From contig CAYRIY010000014.1 of the NCBI GenBank assembly GCA_964424335.1, positions 1 to 50,646 on the forward strand: 50,646 bases of DNA, in the 5' to 3' direction. The position numbers were made by a program, and so were the translations under genes. Of the stretch, positions 42,881 through 50,646 are shown in pieces; position 1 is the first letter of the stretch; every line of letters begins with the position of its first letter. This stretch comes from CAYRIY01 sp964424335. GTDB taxonomy: Bacteria > Bacillota > Limnochordia > DTU080 > RSA5. Under the pieces are notes generated by a model that worked only from the letters and a program-made list of their open reading frames with translations, ran no database searches and was not told where the DNA came from.

Positions 42881-44035
42881 ATGTTGGTAGACAACGAGGT
42901 CAAGGAGATCGCTTCGCAGTTTCGCTTTCAAGGAGCGTACATAGGGGCGGAGCGTTGCGACAACGGACACATCAACGATACGTTTATCGTTGCCACCTCG
43001 GATCCCCGCGGCGAGATCCGACGTTATGTATTGCAGCGGATCAACGGACACGTCTTTCGCTCGCCGGAGGACGTGATGAACAACATTCAACTCGTCACGG
43101 AGCACCTCCGGCGCAAAGTGATCGAGAGCGGTGGAGACCCCGAGCGGGAGATCGTCAACTTGGTCGCCACCCACGACGATACGTTCCTCTATAAGTCGAG
43201 CGCCGGGGATTACTGGCGCTCATATCTCTTTGTCGAGGGCGCCCGCACGTACGATTCCGTCGAAGACCCAAGGCACTTCATGGGGGCGGGCGAGGCGTTC
43301 GGCAGATTTCAAAGCCTGCTCAGCGACTTCCCCGCAGACACGCTTGTCGAGACGATTCCCAAATTTCACGACACGCCTTCGCGGCTCCAAGACCTCATCA
43401 AAGCCGTGGAAAAAGACGCTGTCAACAGGGCGAAGGACGTGCAGGGCGACATTGCGTTTGCCCTTGAGCGTACCGACGACACGTCGGTCGTCGTCGATCT
43501 ATTGGAGCAAGGCGAGATACCCTTGCGCGTCACGCACAACGACACCAAGCTAAACAACGTCTTGATCGACGATGTAACGGGCCAGGGCATCTGCGTGCTC
43601 GACCTCGATACGGTCATGCCCGGGTCGACGTTGTACGACTTCGGCGATGCAATCCGCTTTGGCGCGAGCGCCGCAGCCGAAGACGAGCGAGACCTCAACA
43701 AGGTCCGCATCGACCTCGAGCTCTATCGGCAGTTCACGCGGGGTTACCTCTCAAGCGCCCACGACTTTTTGACAGACCGTGAACTCGAGCTCTTGCCATT
43801 CTCCGCCAAGCTGATCGCGCTCGAGCTTGGCATGCGGTTTTTGACTGACCATCTAAATGGCGACGTGTATTTCCGCATTCACCGGCCAAATCACAATTTG
43901 GACCGGGCGCGGGCGCAGTTTCGCCTCGCCGCGGCCATCGAGCAAGACATGGAGCAAATGCTTCGGATCGTCGAAGAGGAGTGCGCCCGCATCCCGTCTG
44001 AAGAGGCGCTCCGCCCACGCCGAGCGTTGCTCTAG
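42881..44035 (+). CDS. phosphotransferase family kinase, N-acetylhexosamine kinase-like
   Basis: A 384-residue protein of the aminoglycoside phosphotransferase/choline kinase fold. Catalytic loop THNDTKLNNVL and metal site LDLDTVMPGSTLYDFGDAIR are seen, with GHINDTFIV and YVLQRIN for the N-lobe. This set closely resembles NahK (N-acetylhexosamine 1-kinase) and the so-called mucin-desulfatase-associated MdsC proteins. It would phosphorylate GlcNAc/GalNAc-like sugars. ATG 42881 follows GCAGGAGG. It is not linked to other sugar genes except the possible SDR. Confidence 0.82.
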   Translation: MLVDNEVKEIASQFRFQGAYIGAERCDNGHINDTFIVATSDPRGEIRRYVLQRINGHVFRSPEDVMNNIQLVTEHLRRKVIESGGDPEREIVNLVATHDDTFLYKSSAGDYWRSYLFVEGARTYDSVEDPRHFMGAGEAFGRFQSLLSDFPADTLVETIPKFHDTPSRLQDLIKAVEKDAVNRAKDVQGDIAFALERTDDTSVVVDLLEQGEIPLRVTHNDTKLNNVLIDDVTGQGICVLDLDTVMPGSTLYDFGDAIRFGASAAAEDERDLNKVRIDLELYRQFTRGYLSSAHDFLTDRELELLPFSAKLIALELGMRFLTDHLNGDVYFRIHRPNHNLDRARAQFRLAAAIEQDMEQMLRIVEEECARIPSEEALRPRRALL

Positions 44036-44077
44036 GCGCATGCCAGGCGAAGCGCCGCCCGCGAGGCGCACCCGCTA

Positions 44078-44950
44078 CTAACGGATCGCCGAATCCGTCT
44101 CGGGCTCCTTTTTGAATCTCGCCGACATGAAAGTGAGCAAGAGCGCCAACGCAACGATGACAAGGAACAGTGTGACGGGAACGTGAATGCCCGCCGCGCT
44201 CAAGATCGTGCGCGAGTTTGAGACCAAGATCATCGCACCCACGGCAAGGCCCAAGGTCTGAGTGGGCAATATCCGAACGGCCCACGCCGCAAGGGGCGCC
44301 GCAAAGATTCCGCCAAGGCAAATCGCTGCGACCCACATGAGATTGATCGCTTGCCAACCGAGAGCAAGCACAAACCCGACTGTGGCCGAAAGGGCTACTA
44401 GAAATTCGCTGGCATCCACGGAGCCGACCACCTTACGGGCATCGCTGCCACGCCGGGCGATCAGAGTCGAGGTCGCCACCGGACCCCATCCCCCGCCTCC
44501 CGCCGCATCGAGAAATCCAGCCACAAGGCCGAGGGGCGCGAGGATTCGGCGCGTAGGAACGCCGACGCGGCCAGTGCGCGCCCGCTCCGGCCGCAGAAAC
44601 CGGACCAACACGACGACACCCAGCACGAGCAAGAACGCTGAGACCCCAGGGCGCGCCCACTCAATCGGCAGGGCGGCAAGAAAGAAAGCTCCTACGAACG
44701 CCCCCAAAGCGCCGGGTATGGCAAGTCGCCATATGATCCCCGGATCGACATTGCCAAATCTCCAGTGCGCGATGCCTGAGACCAATGTGGTGACGACTTC
44801 GCCGGCGTGCACCGAGGCTGAGACAACCGCCGGCGCTAAACCCAGCGCTAGCAGCATCGATGTCGATGTTACCCCGTAGCCCATGCCCAAAGCGCCGTCG
44901 ATCAATTGGGCCACAAACCCGGCAACTGCTAGGATCAAGAGTTGATTCAT
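44078..44950 (-). CDS. TauE/SafE family anion permease
   Basis: A 290-residue membrane protein with about eight helices: QLIDGALGMGYGVTSTSMLL at the start, VVSASVHAGEVVTTLVSGIAHW, LVAGFLDAAGGGGWGPVATS in the middle and a second half with GWQAINLMWVAAICLGGI. These are typical for TauE/SafE sulfite/organosulfonate exporters or importers. ATG 44950 follows TTGGAGG. The promoter with TATAAT and an inverted repeat lies just upstream. Confidence 0.88.
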   Translation of the reverse strand: MNQLLILAVAGFVAQLIDGALGMGYGVTSTSMLLALGLAPAVVSASVHAGEVVTTLVSGIAHWRFGNVDPGIIWRLAIPGALGAFVGAFFLAALPIEWARPGVSAFLLVLGVVVLVRFLRPERARTGRVGVPTRRILAPLGLVAGFLDAAGGGGWGPVATSTLIARRGSDARKVVGSVDASEFLVALSATVGFVLALGWQAINLMWVAAICLGGIFAAPLAAWAVRILPTQTLGLAVGAMILVSNSRTILSAAGIHVPVTLFLVIVALALLLTFMSARFKKEPETDSAIR

Positions 44951-44991
44951 CGCGTTCAACGTCCTCCAACATGGCTGGAGAAGCCATATAC

Positions 44992-45022
44992 CGAGTAATC
45001 CTATCTGTTTACTCGTATTATA
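44992..45022 (-). promoter_or_regulatory. promoter -10 with adjacent inverted repeat upstream of TauE/SafE gene
   Basis: TATAAT on the minus strand at 45017-45022 is followed by the dyad CGAGTAA-N10-TTACTCG (44992-44998 / 45009-45015), covering the likely transcription start. No good -35 is seen at 17 bases, so an activator or another spacing may be involved. Confidence 0.5.
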
Positions 45023-45167
45023 TCGCAGCTTGCTCCCGACCGGAATCAATAATGTCCTGCGCGTCTAACTGCTGACCATGATATGAGCGCGCAAGTACCC
45101 GGTGCCTAGGAACGGAGGACTATTGAGGCGCAGCGAACAACGTTGCCCGCTACGCCGCTGACGCATG

Positions 45168-46013
45168 CTAGACGGATTTTCTAAGCGTCGTCACGATCGT
45201 CCCATGCCTGGGAGAAAACAAAAACACGAGGAAGAAGAGGAGGACGCTGACGAGCACGATCGCTGCCCCCGAAGCGATGTTGAGGTAGTACGAGGCGTAC
45301 AGCCCCAAGACGGCCGACATCCCACCCCATGCAATGCTGAGGAGCATCATCGACGAAACTCGATTCGTCGTGATTCGCGCCGTTGCCGGAGGGGCGATCA
45401 GGAGCGACGTCACCAGCAAGACGCCGACGGCCTGCATCGCTGCGACGATCGAGAGCGAGAGAAGAATCATGAGGGCGTAGTGGAGCGCGCCGACCGGAAA
45501 GCCGCTCGCAGCCGCATACGTGGGGTCAAACGCGATCACGGTCCACTTCCGGTGGAGAAAGAGCACCGAAACGGCGACCACAAGACCGACGCCGGCGATT
45601 TGCCACAGGTCGCCGTTCGTCACGGCGAGCACGTTTCCAAAGAGTAGATTGGTGAGATCTGCGCTGTACGAACGAACGGCGCTCACGATCGCAACCCCGA
45701 GCGCAAAGGCGCCCGCGAGCACGATGCCGATCGCCGTGTCTTCTTTGATGCGCTTGTGGCGACTGACAAAGCCGACGCCAAGCGACGTGGCGATCCCGGC
45801 GGCAAGGCCGCCCGCAAAGACGCTCCCGTTCATCAAATACGCAACGGCGACGCCCGGCAAAACGGCGTGCGAGAGCGCCCCGCCGAGGTAGGCCATGCCC
45901 CGGAGCACGACGTAGACGCCGATGATGGCCGAGACGCTTGCCGCGAGCACGGCCGCAAGAAGCGCCCTGCGGAAGAATTCAAATGATAGAGGTTCCATGA
46001 TCCATTCCATCAT
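45168..46013 (-). CDS. znuB: metal (zinc-type) ABC transporter permease ZnuB
   Basis: A 281-residue membrane protein with about eight helices of the ABC-3 family: YVVLRGMAYLGGALSHAVLPGVAVAYLM, KEDTAIGIVLAGAFALGVAIVS and VGVLLVTSLLIAPPATARI. It forms the channel for the metal taken from ZnuA. ATG 46013 overlaps the ATPase stop. ATG 45998 is also possible. Confidence 0.93.
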   Translation of the reverse strand: MMEWIMEPLSFEFFRRALLAAVLAASVSAIIGVYVVLRGMAYLGGALSHAVLPGVAVAYLMNGSVFAGGLAAGIATSLGVGFVSRHKRIKEDTAIGIVLAGAFALGVAIVSAVRSYSADLTNLLFGNVLAVTNGDLWQIAGVGLVVAVSVLFLHRKWTVIAFDPTYAAASGFPVGALHYALMILLSLSIVAAMQAVGVLLVTSLLIAPPATARITTNRVSSMMLLSIAWGGMSAVLGLYASYYLNIASGAAIVLVSVLLFFLVFLFSPRHGTIVTTLRKSV

Positions 46014-46801
46014 ACCCTGTGGGCGAGGCCGTGCCCGTCCAGCACTGAGCGCGTCTCCCCGTCCTCCTCCCACTTGACCACTTGCTCCATGTAGGTTTGT
46101 TGCAGCACCGCCGGGTTGAATACCTCGTCGGTTTTGCCATGCGCGACGACTTCCTTATTTAGAAAGAGCATTTCAGGAAACCGCCGGCGCGCCAGCTCGA
46201 GATCGTGCAAGGAGACGATGACGGTGCGCCCCTGCTTCACAAGCTTGGTGAACAGATCGAGGAGCAACTCCTGGGTGCCCGCATCGACTTCGTTGAACGG
46301 CTCGTCCAATAGGAACAAAGGCGCGTCCCCCGCAAGCGCCCGGGCGATGAAGAGGCGCTGCTGCTGCCCACCTGAAAGCTCGTCGAGCGGCGCGTGCCGG
46401 CGCTCCCACATTCCAACTTGTCGCAGCGCTGATTCGACGGCGAGGCGATCGCTCGCCCGCGGCCACAGGCCCCAACCGATGTGATTCTCCCGGCCCATCA
46501 TGACGACGTCGATCGCCCGCAGTGGAAAGCGCCAGTCGACCGCTTCCCGCTGAGGGATGTAGGCGATTTGGCGGCGCGCCCTGTGGGGCTCCTTGCCAAA
46601 GACGCTCACCTCGCCTTTCGTGGGGCCGATGAGCCCCAAGATCGCCTTGAACAGCGTCGTCTTTCCCGCCCCATTCGGGCCAAGGACGGCCAGGTAGCTT
46701 CCTGGCGCAATCGCAAGAGTCACGTTTTTTAGCGCGGGCTTTTGGCCTTCATAAGCAACCGTGACATTGCTCAGCCGAACGATCGACTTATCGGTTTCCA
46801 C
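46010..46801 (-). CDS. znuC: metal (zinc-type) ABC transporter ATP-binding protein ZnuC
   Basis: A 263-residue ATPase: Walker A GPNGAGKTT, IAYIPQREAVDWRFP (a hallmark of Zn/Mn ABC ATPases), signature LSGGQQQR, Walker B LFLLDEPFNEVD and switch His in SLHDLEL. GTG 46801 follows GAAGGG by nine bases; an in-frame GTG at 46825 that overlaps the znuA stop lacks a site. Confidence 0.93.
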   Translation of the reverse strand: METDKSIVRLSNVTVAYEGQKPALKNVTLAIAPGSYLAVLGPNGAGKTTLFKAILGLIGPTKGEVSVFGKEPHRARRQIAYIPQREAVDWRFPLRAIDVVMMGRENHIGWGLWPRASDRLAVESALRQVGMWERRHAPLDELSGGQQQRLFIARALAGDAPLFLLDEPFNEVDAGTQELLLDLFTKLVKQGRTVIVSLHDLELARRRFPEMLFLNKEVVAHGKTDEVFNPAVLQQTYMEQVVKWEEDGETRSVLDGHGLAHRV

Positions 46802-46821
46802 GATGGAAAGCCCTTCTTTCG

Positions 46822-47826
46822 TCACTTCAAGGCATCGACGATGCTGTTTACGTTGAACCTCATGTAATCGAGGTAGGTGGACGCCGGCCCGTCCGAACCC
46901 GAGAGTGAATCGGTATAAAGCGACACGACGCGCACCCCGCCACCCGCGTCCCTGGCAACTGCTTCAGCCAATCGTGGATTGAAGGTCGTCTCGGTAAAGA
47001 TCGCGGCGACGCCAAGCTCCTGGACCGCCCGCACCAATTGTGCGAGTTGGCGGGCCGAAGGTTCGGCCTCGGGATTGAATCCAGGGATCACGGATCCGAT
47101 CACTTCAAACCCGTATTGTCGTGCAAAATAACTAAAGCTGTCGTGATTCGTCACGAGCTTTCGCCGCTCCACGGGAATCTCGTTTACACGAGCCCGAATC
47201 CACCGATCGAGGCTTCCGAGCTCCTCGAGGTAGGCGGCGGCATTCGCTCGATACACGCTCGAGCCCTCGGGGTCGAGCGCCACGAGGGCCGCTTCGATCC
47301 GCTCAATATAGTGCCGCACGAGGTTTGGATCATACCAAAAGTGCGGATCGCCGCCATGCGAGTGGCCGTCGTGCGAGTGATCGTCGTGTGTGTGACCGTC
47401 GTGCGCATGACCGTCGTGAGCGTGATCGTCGTGTGCGTGACCGTCGTGAGCGTGGGTATCATGTGGCGCATCAATTCCCTCGGTCACGACGAAGACGGGC
47501 GCCTTGCGTCCTGCGACCATGCGATCGGCCCACGCATCGAGGCCTGCCCCGTGGACAAATATGCCGTCCGCCTGGGTCAGAGCGACCAAGTCGGCCGGGA
47601 CAGCCTGGTGGGCATGGGGGTCCATACCCGGCCGGAGCAGCGACCAAACTTCCGCCCGATCCCCCGCCACCTGGCGTATGAAGTCTTGTACAATCGTCGT
47701 GGTCGTCACGATCTTGAGAGGCTGGGCCGCCTGGACGACGCCGCCCCCGACGAAAACGATCAAGGCGGCCGCCCACAGGAGCCACCCTGATCGCAGGCGA
47801 TGCTTGGCAAACACCAACAAACGCAA
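46822..47826 (-). CDS. znuA: zinc-type ABC transporter substrate-binding protein ZnuA
   Basis: An exported cluster A-I metal receptor. The signal peptide (SGWLLWAAALIVFVGGG then VVQA-AQ) lacks a lipobox. Metal ligands are expected at PHAHQAVPAD, PHFWYDPN, TNHDSFSYF and the late SLYTDSL. Between the first two lies a His/Asp-rich loop of about 45 residues built from repeats like DGHAHDD, which is characteristic of zinc-specific rather than manganese receptors. The start is uncertain: TTG 47826 after GGAGG is taken, but a GTG further in is possible. It is the first gene of znuACB, with the operator just upstream. Confidence 0.92.
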   Translation of the reverse strand: MRLLVFAKHRLRSGWLLWAAALIVFVGGGVVQAAQPLKIVTTTTIVQDFIRQVAGDRAEVWSLLRPGMDPHAHQAVPADLVALTQADGIFVHGAGLDAWADRMVAGRKAPVFVVTEGIDAPHDTHAHDGHAHDDHAHDGHAHDGHTHDDHSHDGHSHGGDPHFWYDPNLVRHYIERIEAALVALDPEGSSVYRANAAAYLEELGSLDRWIRARVNEIPVERRKLVTNHDSFSYFARQYGFEVIGSVIPGFNPEAEPSARQLAQLVRAVQELGVAAIFTETTFNPRLAEAVARDAGGGVRVVSLYTDSLSGSDGPASTYLDYMRFNVNSIVDALK

Positions 47827-47859
47827 CAGATCCGACACCTCCGTGCATCGATCGAAAAT

Positions 47860-47876
47860 GTGATACTTAGTATCAC
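47860..47876. promoter_or_regulatory. Fur-family (Zur) operator upstream of znuA
   Basis: A perfect 17-bp palindrome GTGATACTTAGTATCAC lies 34 bases before the znuA start and in the gap after the Fur-family gene. Confidence 0.75.
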
Positions 47877-47907
47877 GTTCATTCAACAAAAAAATCAGGG
47901 ATGGCGA

Positions 47908-48342
47908 TCACTTGTCATTGCACGCCGAACAGATGCCGTAAATATCAAAAGTGTGATTCCTCGGTTTGAAGCCCCGTTCTTTGGCGATGGCCTTTGCAAG
48001 GCTACCCACTTCGCAATCGTCGATTTCCACGATTGTGTCGCAACTCGTGCAGATCAAGTGGTGGTGGTGGTCGTCAGAGTGGTCGGCGACGTACACGACC
48101 TGTCCTTCATCGAGGCGCACCTGTTCGAGCAGGCCGTGGCTGCAGAGTAACTGCAAGGTCCGAAAGACCGTGGCCCGACCTACGCCGCGCGCTTCGCGGT
48201 CGACGGCATCGAGGATTTCGCTCGCCGTGAAGGGGCGTCCCATCCGCTCGATTACCCCGATCACCTGCGTCCTCGAGGTCCCAAGCCGCACCCCGCGCTG
48301 CTCGGCGAGCCGGACGAGATCGACCTCACGATGCTCCGACAT
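47908..48342 (-). CDS. Fur-family regulator, probably Zur
   Basis: A 144-residue metalloregulator: FTASEILDAVDREARGVGRATVFRTLQLLCSHGLLEQV is the winged-helix part, DHHHHLIC the metal site region, and CTSC and CSAC the structural zinc motifs. Position upstream of znuACB and the similar palindromes in front of both units imply zinc-responsive repression (Zur). ATG 48342 follows CAGGGAG. A PerR or Fur role is less likely in this context. Confidence 0.92.
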   Translation of the reverse strand: MSEHREVDLVRLAEQRGVRLGTSRTQVIGVIERMGRPFTASEILDAVDREARGVGRATVFRTLQLLCSHGLLEQVRLDEGQVVYVADHSDDHHHHLICTSCDTIVEIDDCEVGSLAKAIAKERGFKPRNHTFDIYGICSACNDK

Positions 48343-48359
48343 TCTTTGACGCTCCCTGC

Positions 48360-48376
48360 GTGATACTTGGTATCAT
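48360..48376. promoter_or_regulatory. second Fur-family (Zur) operator upstream of the regulator gene
   Basis: GTGATACTTGGTATCAT differs from the znuA site at two positions and lies 18 bases before the regulator's ATG. This points to autoregulation. Confidence 0.7.
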
Positions 48377-48502
48377 CCCGATTCATCGTACGACGCGCCG
48401 GCGCACGGTGTCAAGAGGCAATTGCGCTGATTGCGACGCCCCGCCAAATCGAGGGATTGCAGGCGATCGTTTTGACATAGCGGGAGATGTAGCGGGATGC
48501 AC

Positions 48503-48548
48503 TCATTTTCCGGACTAAGTGGAGGGAGCGCCCCGGCGGGATCGCCTG
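48503..48548 (+). repeat. 46-base repeat, copy 1
   Basis: Aligns without gaps to copy 2 (48861-48906) with 35 of 46 identical bases. Conserved core CCGGCGGGATCGCCTG can fold as a short hairpin (GGCG/CGCC). Confidence 0.55.
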
Positions 48549-48860
48549 CCACCGCCGGATAATGAAGCCGTTGGTACCTCCTATGCAATCGACGTGCGCG
48601 GCAATCCGGGAAGCTACCCATTATGCCCTGCCCTAGTTTCGTCGGCCCGACCAAGTGCATGAAATCCTCGAAGGCAGCAGTGTTGCCCTGTTGGGCAGCA
48701 AGTGGGGGTACATGCCGTCGGATTTTCCGAAAAGTGTTCTCAAGTCGCGCCCAATGCCCCAGGGCGCCACAATGTGCAAACCTCGGCGCTTTCTAGCAGG
48801 CCATTCATTTGACGGTGACACGTCGGTCGAGACCGAACCCTTCTGCTGCTGACGTAGCGA

Positions 48861-48906
48861 TCATTTCCCGGACAAAAAGGAGAGGCTATCCCGGCGGGAC
48901 CGCCTG
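48861..48906 (+). repeat. 46-base repeat, copy 2
   Basis: Second copy, 358 bases from the first. Core CCGGCGGGACCGCCTG keeps and even strengthens the hairpin (GGCGG/CCGCC), which suggests an RNA or REP-like element. Confidence 0.55.
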
Positions 48907-49079
48907 TGCTACGACGCGCGGGTTACCTCATATCAAAACCTTAGGTCACCGGTCCAAACAGAAGGTCCCATGGAGAAACCAGCGGAACTAAAACTTCGTG
49001 CGACCGAACACAACGACCGAACGCAACGCCTGATCGCACGAACCTACGTCAACACATCGAATCTGAGGGTGAGTACTCG

Positions 49080-49475
49080 GTGGCTACAACGCCGATCCGT
49101 TCTAAGGAACTCGAATACGTGTACTTTCTGCAGGCCTTCTCGACAAAAGACCACACCCTGATGCCTGTGGCGATCGACGGCAAAGTCCTCGAGGAGTACG
49201 CCGAGGAAGGCGCGACGCTGTATCGTACCCGAACGGCCGGTCAGGTGAGGACGGCCGAGTGGAAACTTGATTTTGGCATTCTCGACGATGAGGGCGTCAT
49301 CAACGTGACGCTTGGCGACCTCTTCCGCCTGCCCAAGAAAGAGCGAGAAAGGCTGGCCCAATACGTCGCAGGCCAGCCGCTGAATGCTCGGTTTTTGAAA
49401 TTGCGAATGGGAGGCGGCGCCTGCACGGACGAGGGCGAGATCGAATCGTGGGACGGTCGCATGCGCCGCGCCTAG
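49080..49475 (+). CDS. hypothetical protein, 131 residues
   Basis: I do not recognise a family. GTG 49080 follows GAGGGTGAG. The protein (ELEYVYFLQAFSTKDHTLM, TAEWKLDFGILDDEGVIN, LGDLFRLPKKERERLAQYV, GGGACTDEGEIESWDGR) is acidic and well balanced in composition, with no signal peptide or membrane segment. It could be a small PilZ- or DUF-type cytoplasmic protein. It stands alone between non-coding DNA and a convergent doubtful ORF. Confidence 0.6.
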   Translation: MATTPIRSKELEYVYFLQAFSTKDHTLMPVAIDGKVLEEYAEEGATLYRTRTAGQVRTAEWKLDFGILDDEGVINVTLGDLFRLPKKERERLAQYVAGQPLNARFLKLRMGGGACTDEGEIESWDGRMRRA

Positions 49476-49778
49476 GCTATAAAACCGCCACCGCCCCGCG
49501 CACCAACGCTTGCAGCGCCGGTCGATTCACCTCATCGCCTTCGCGCAGGTGGATCGACCGCGCCGTCTTCGCGGCCACGCTACCAGAACGTCGAACGAGC
49601 GCCCCACATTTCGACACGTCAACCGCATACTTTAGCGTAAAGGAAACTGCCTCGATTGACCGAACTGCCTGAGCACCAATAGGTCGCGGGCGATGGCGGA
49701 GCGGAGTCATTCACGACGCCCTGTTCACGTATACGAACACAGCCTGGAGCAGCAATTTCAGGGGAGGTCGCGAATTCA
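49476..49778. other. intergenic region before desaturase gene
   Basis: About 300 bases with only the doubtful ORF above. No clear promoter or hairpin was found; the desaturase ribosome site GGGGAGGT is at its right end. Confidence 0.4.
49477..49710 (-). CDS. doubtful small hypothetical protein
   Basis: A 77-residue open frame starting at ATG 49710 with AGGGCG upstream. Nothing in it is recognisable. The second half (KTARSIHLREGDEVNRPALQ) has ordinary amino acid composition, which is the only reason to list it. Confidence 0.25.
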   Translation of the reverse strand: MTPLRHRPRPIGAQAVRSIEAVSFTLKYAVDVSKCGALVRRSGSVAAKTARSIHLREGDEVNRPALQALVRGAVAVL

Positions 49779-50646
49779 GTGAATCAAGAACTGTCCAAGC
49801 GGAAAATCCATTGGTACAGGTCTCCCATAAAGCGTGAGAAGTTAGCGGAGCTCAACCAGCGCAGCGATTTGAAGGGGTTTCTGCAGACCGGCGGCCACTT
49901 GGCGGTGCTTTGCCTCACAGGCGGAGCCGCTTGGTACGCTGCGGCCAATTCCATGTGGGCGTGGATGGCGCTCTTTTTGTTTTTGCACGGGACGTGCTAT
50001 GCTTTTTTGCTAAACGGTTTTCATGAGCTTTGTCACGGCACCGTCTTTCGCACCAAGCGGCTAAACACGATTTTCCTTTACATTTTCAGCTTTCTCGGTT
50101 GGTACAATCCCGTCTTCTTTTGGACCAGCCATCAGGAGCATCACAAGTTTACCTTGCACCCGCCGGACGATCTGGAAGTCGTCTTGCCGCAGTCGGTGAC
50201 GCTCAAGGATTTTCTAAAGAGTGCGGTGATAAATCCTTGGGGTTTTTGGGGCCGTCTCAAGGGCGTTTACCGCCTCAGCCGCGGCGTTTTGAAAGGCGAA
50301 TGGGAAAACGCCCTCTTTCCGCCCTCGGAGCCCGAACGGCGGCAAGCGCTCTTTAACTGGGCGCGCATCTTACTCGTAGGCCACGCGCTCTTGACCGTCG
50401 TCTCGCTCGCCCTCGGCCTTTGGATGCTCCCGGTCTTGATCACGCTGGCGCCCTTTTACGGTGGGTGGCTGCTCTTTCTTTGCAACAACACCCAGCACAT
50501 CGGGTTGCAGGACAACGTGCCCGACTTTCGCCTCTGCACCCGCACGATCACCTTGAACCCCATCGTGCGCTTTCTGTACTGGCATATGAACTACCACACC
50601 GAACACCACATGTACGCCGCCGTCCCTTGCTACAACCTGGGGCGAC
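49779..50646 (+). CDS. fatty acid desaturase (partial, C-terminus off window)
   Basis: The open frame from GTG 49779 (GGGGAGGT ten bases upstream) continues past the end of the window, 289 residues so far. It has three His boxes of membrane di-iron desaturases: HELCH, HQEHH and HTEHH (in NYHTEHHMYAAVPCYNL), with membrane helices between. This arrangement fits the FADS/DesA type that inserts a double bond into acyl chains, or a related beta-carotene hydroxylase-like or alkane hydroxylase-type enzyme. Host for unsaturated lipid or fluidity control. Confidence 0.9.
   Translation, partial: MNQELSKRKIHWYRSPIKREKLAELNQRSDLKGFLQTGGHLAVLCLTGGAAWYAAANSMWAWMALFLFLHGTCYAFLLNGFHELCHGTVFRTKRLNTIFLYIFSFLGWYNPVFFWTSHQEHHKFTLHPPDDLEVVLPQSVTLKDFLKSAVINPWGFWGRLKGVYRLSRGVLKGEWENALFPPSEPERRQALFNWARILLVGHALLTVVSLALGLWMLPVLITLAPFYGGWLLFLCNNTQHIGLQDNVPDFRLCTRTITLNPIVRFLYWHMNYHTEHHMYAAVPCYNLGR

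Larger units (their letters stand above)
48377..49079. other. non-coding stretch with a diverged repeat pair
   Basis: About 700 bases in which no gene could be supported: open frames on both strands lack ribosome sites and recognisable motifs. It contains two related copies of a 46-base element, listed separately. Confidence 0.5.

Noticed and set aside
47330..47470. Short repeated units like a CRISPR or minisatellite
   Set aside because: They encode the His/Asp-rich metal loop of ZnuA in frame; no spacers.
48373..48821. Minus-strand frames of 95 and 62 codons
   Set aside because: No ribosome sites or motifs, and the first overlaps the repeat element; treated as non-coding.

Overview
The window (about 50.6 kb, GC-rich by eye, strong GGAGG-type ribosome binding sites, frequent GTG/TTG starts) looks like chromosome of a double-membraned bacterium with Firmicute-style translation signals. 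The solute-binding proteins end their signal peptides in signal-peptidase-I sites (AWA-ET, IHA-QE, VQA-AQ) rather than lipoboxes, and one gene (20419-21555) encodes a beta-strand-rich exported protein ending in Phe like an outer-membrane beta-barrel. A diderm Bacillota such as a Limnochordia relative would fit, but the taxon cannot be fixed from sequence reading alone. I saw no rRNA, tRNA, CRISPR array, intact transposon or phage genes.

Layout. 1-8483: a truncated sugar-type solute-binding protein (SBP), an isochorismatase-family hydrolase, then a complete leftward branched-chain amino acid (Liv-type) ABC transporter operon (SBP, two permeases, two ATPases) followed by an ECF-S/TrpP-like membrane protein and preceded by a HAD phosphatase. 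8695-14039: a divergent locus with a secreted endonuclease/exonuclease/phosphatase (EEP) protein and an orphan SBP facing a three-domain regulator (nucleoside-hydrolase-like + cupin-like + AraC HTH). 14154-19056: type I glutamine synthetase, class-II-like copper nitrite reductase NirK, exported acetolactate decarboxylase and a membrane-anchored M23-like protein. 19066-23622: SBP plus beta-barrel protein, a SIMPL protein, and an RNase Z-like MBL hydrolase. 23702-28747: sulfatase, an alpha-toroid protein with a PHP-like C-terminal part, and an SBP gene with a frameshift in its signal peptide.

28979-33623: GIY-YIG (DUF123) protein, ArsR regulator, DUF302 protein, a large exported polysaccharide-lyase-14-like protein, and a cyclase-family hydrolase. 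33682-41604: a stand-alone ABC exporter, a VOC protein, and a MarR-heterodimeric ABC exporter-ArsB-like permease operon controlled by a striking tandem operator array. 41733-45022: a glucosaminidase C-terminal remnant, an SDR dehydrogenase, a NahK-like kinase and a TauE/SafE permease. 45168-48376: a zinc-type Zur-znuACB cluster with two matching operators. 48377-50646: a mostly non-coding stretch with a diverged repeat pair, a hypothetical gene, and a fatty acid desaturase running off the end.

Most noteworthy: (i) the EEP/SBP/pseudo-nucleoside-hydrolase-AraC locus, a candidate unrecognised nucleotide- or nucleoside-responsive scavenging system in which the sensor has lost the catalytic Asp10; (ii) a common N-terminal module shared by the EEP protein and the PL14-like protein 20 kb away; (iii) the sulfatase/toroid-PHP/SBP operon with a G6 frameshift; and (iv) the triple GTTC-N6-GAAC operator at the marR promoter.
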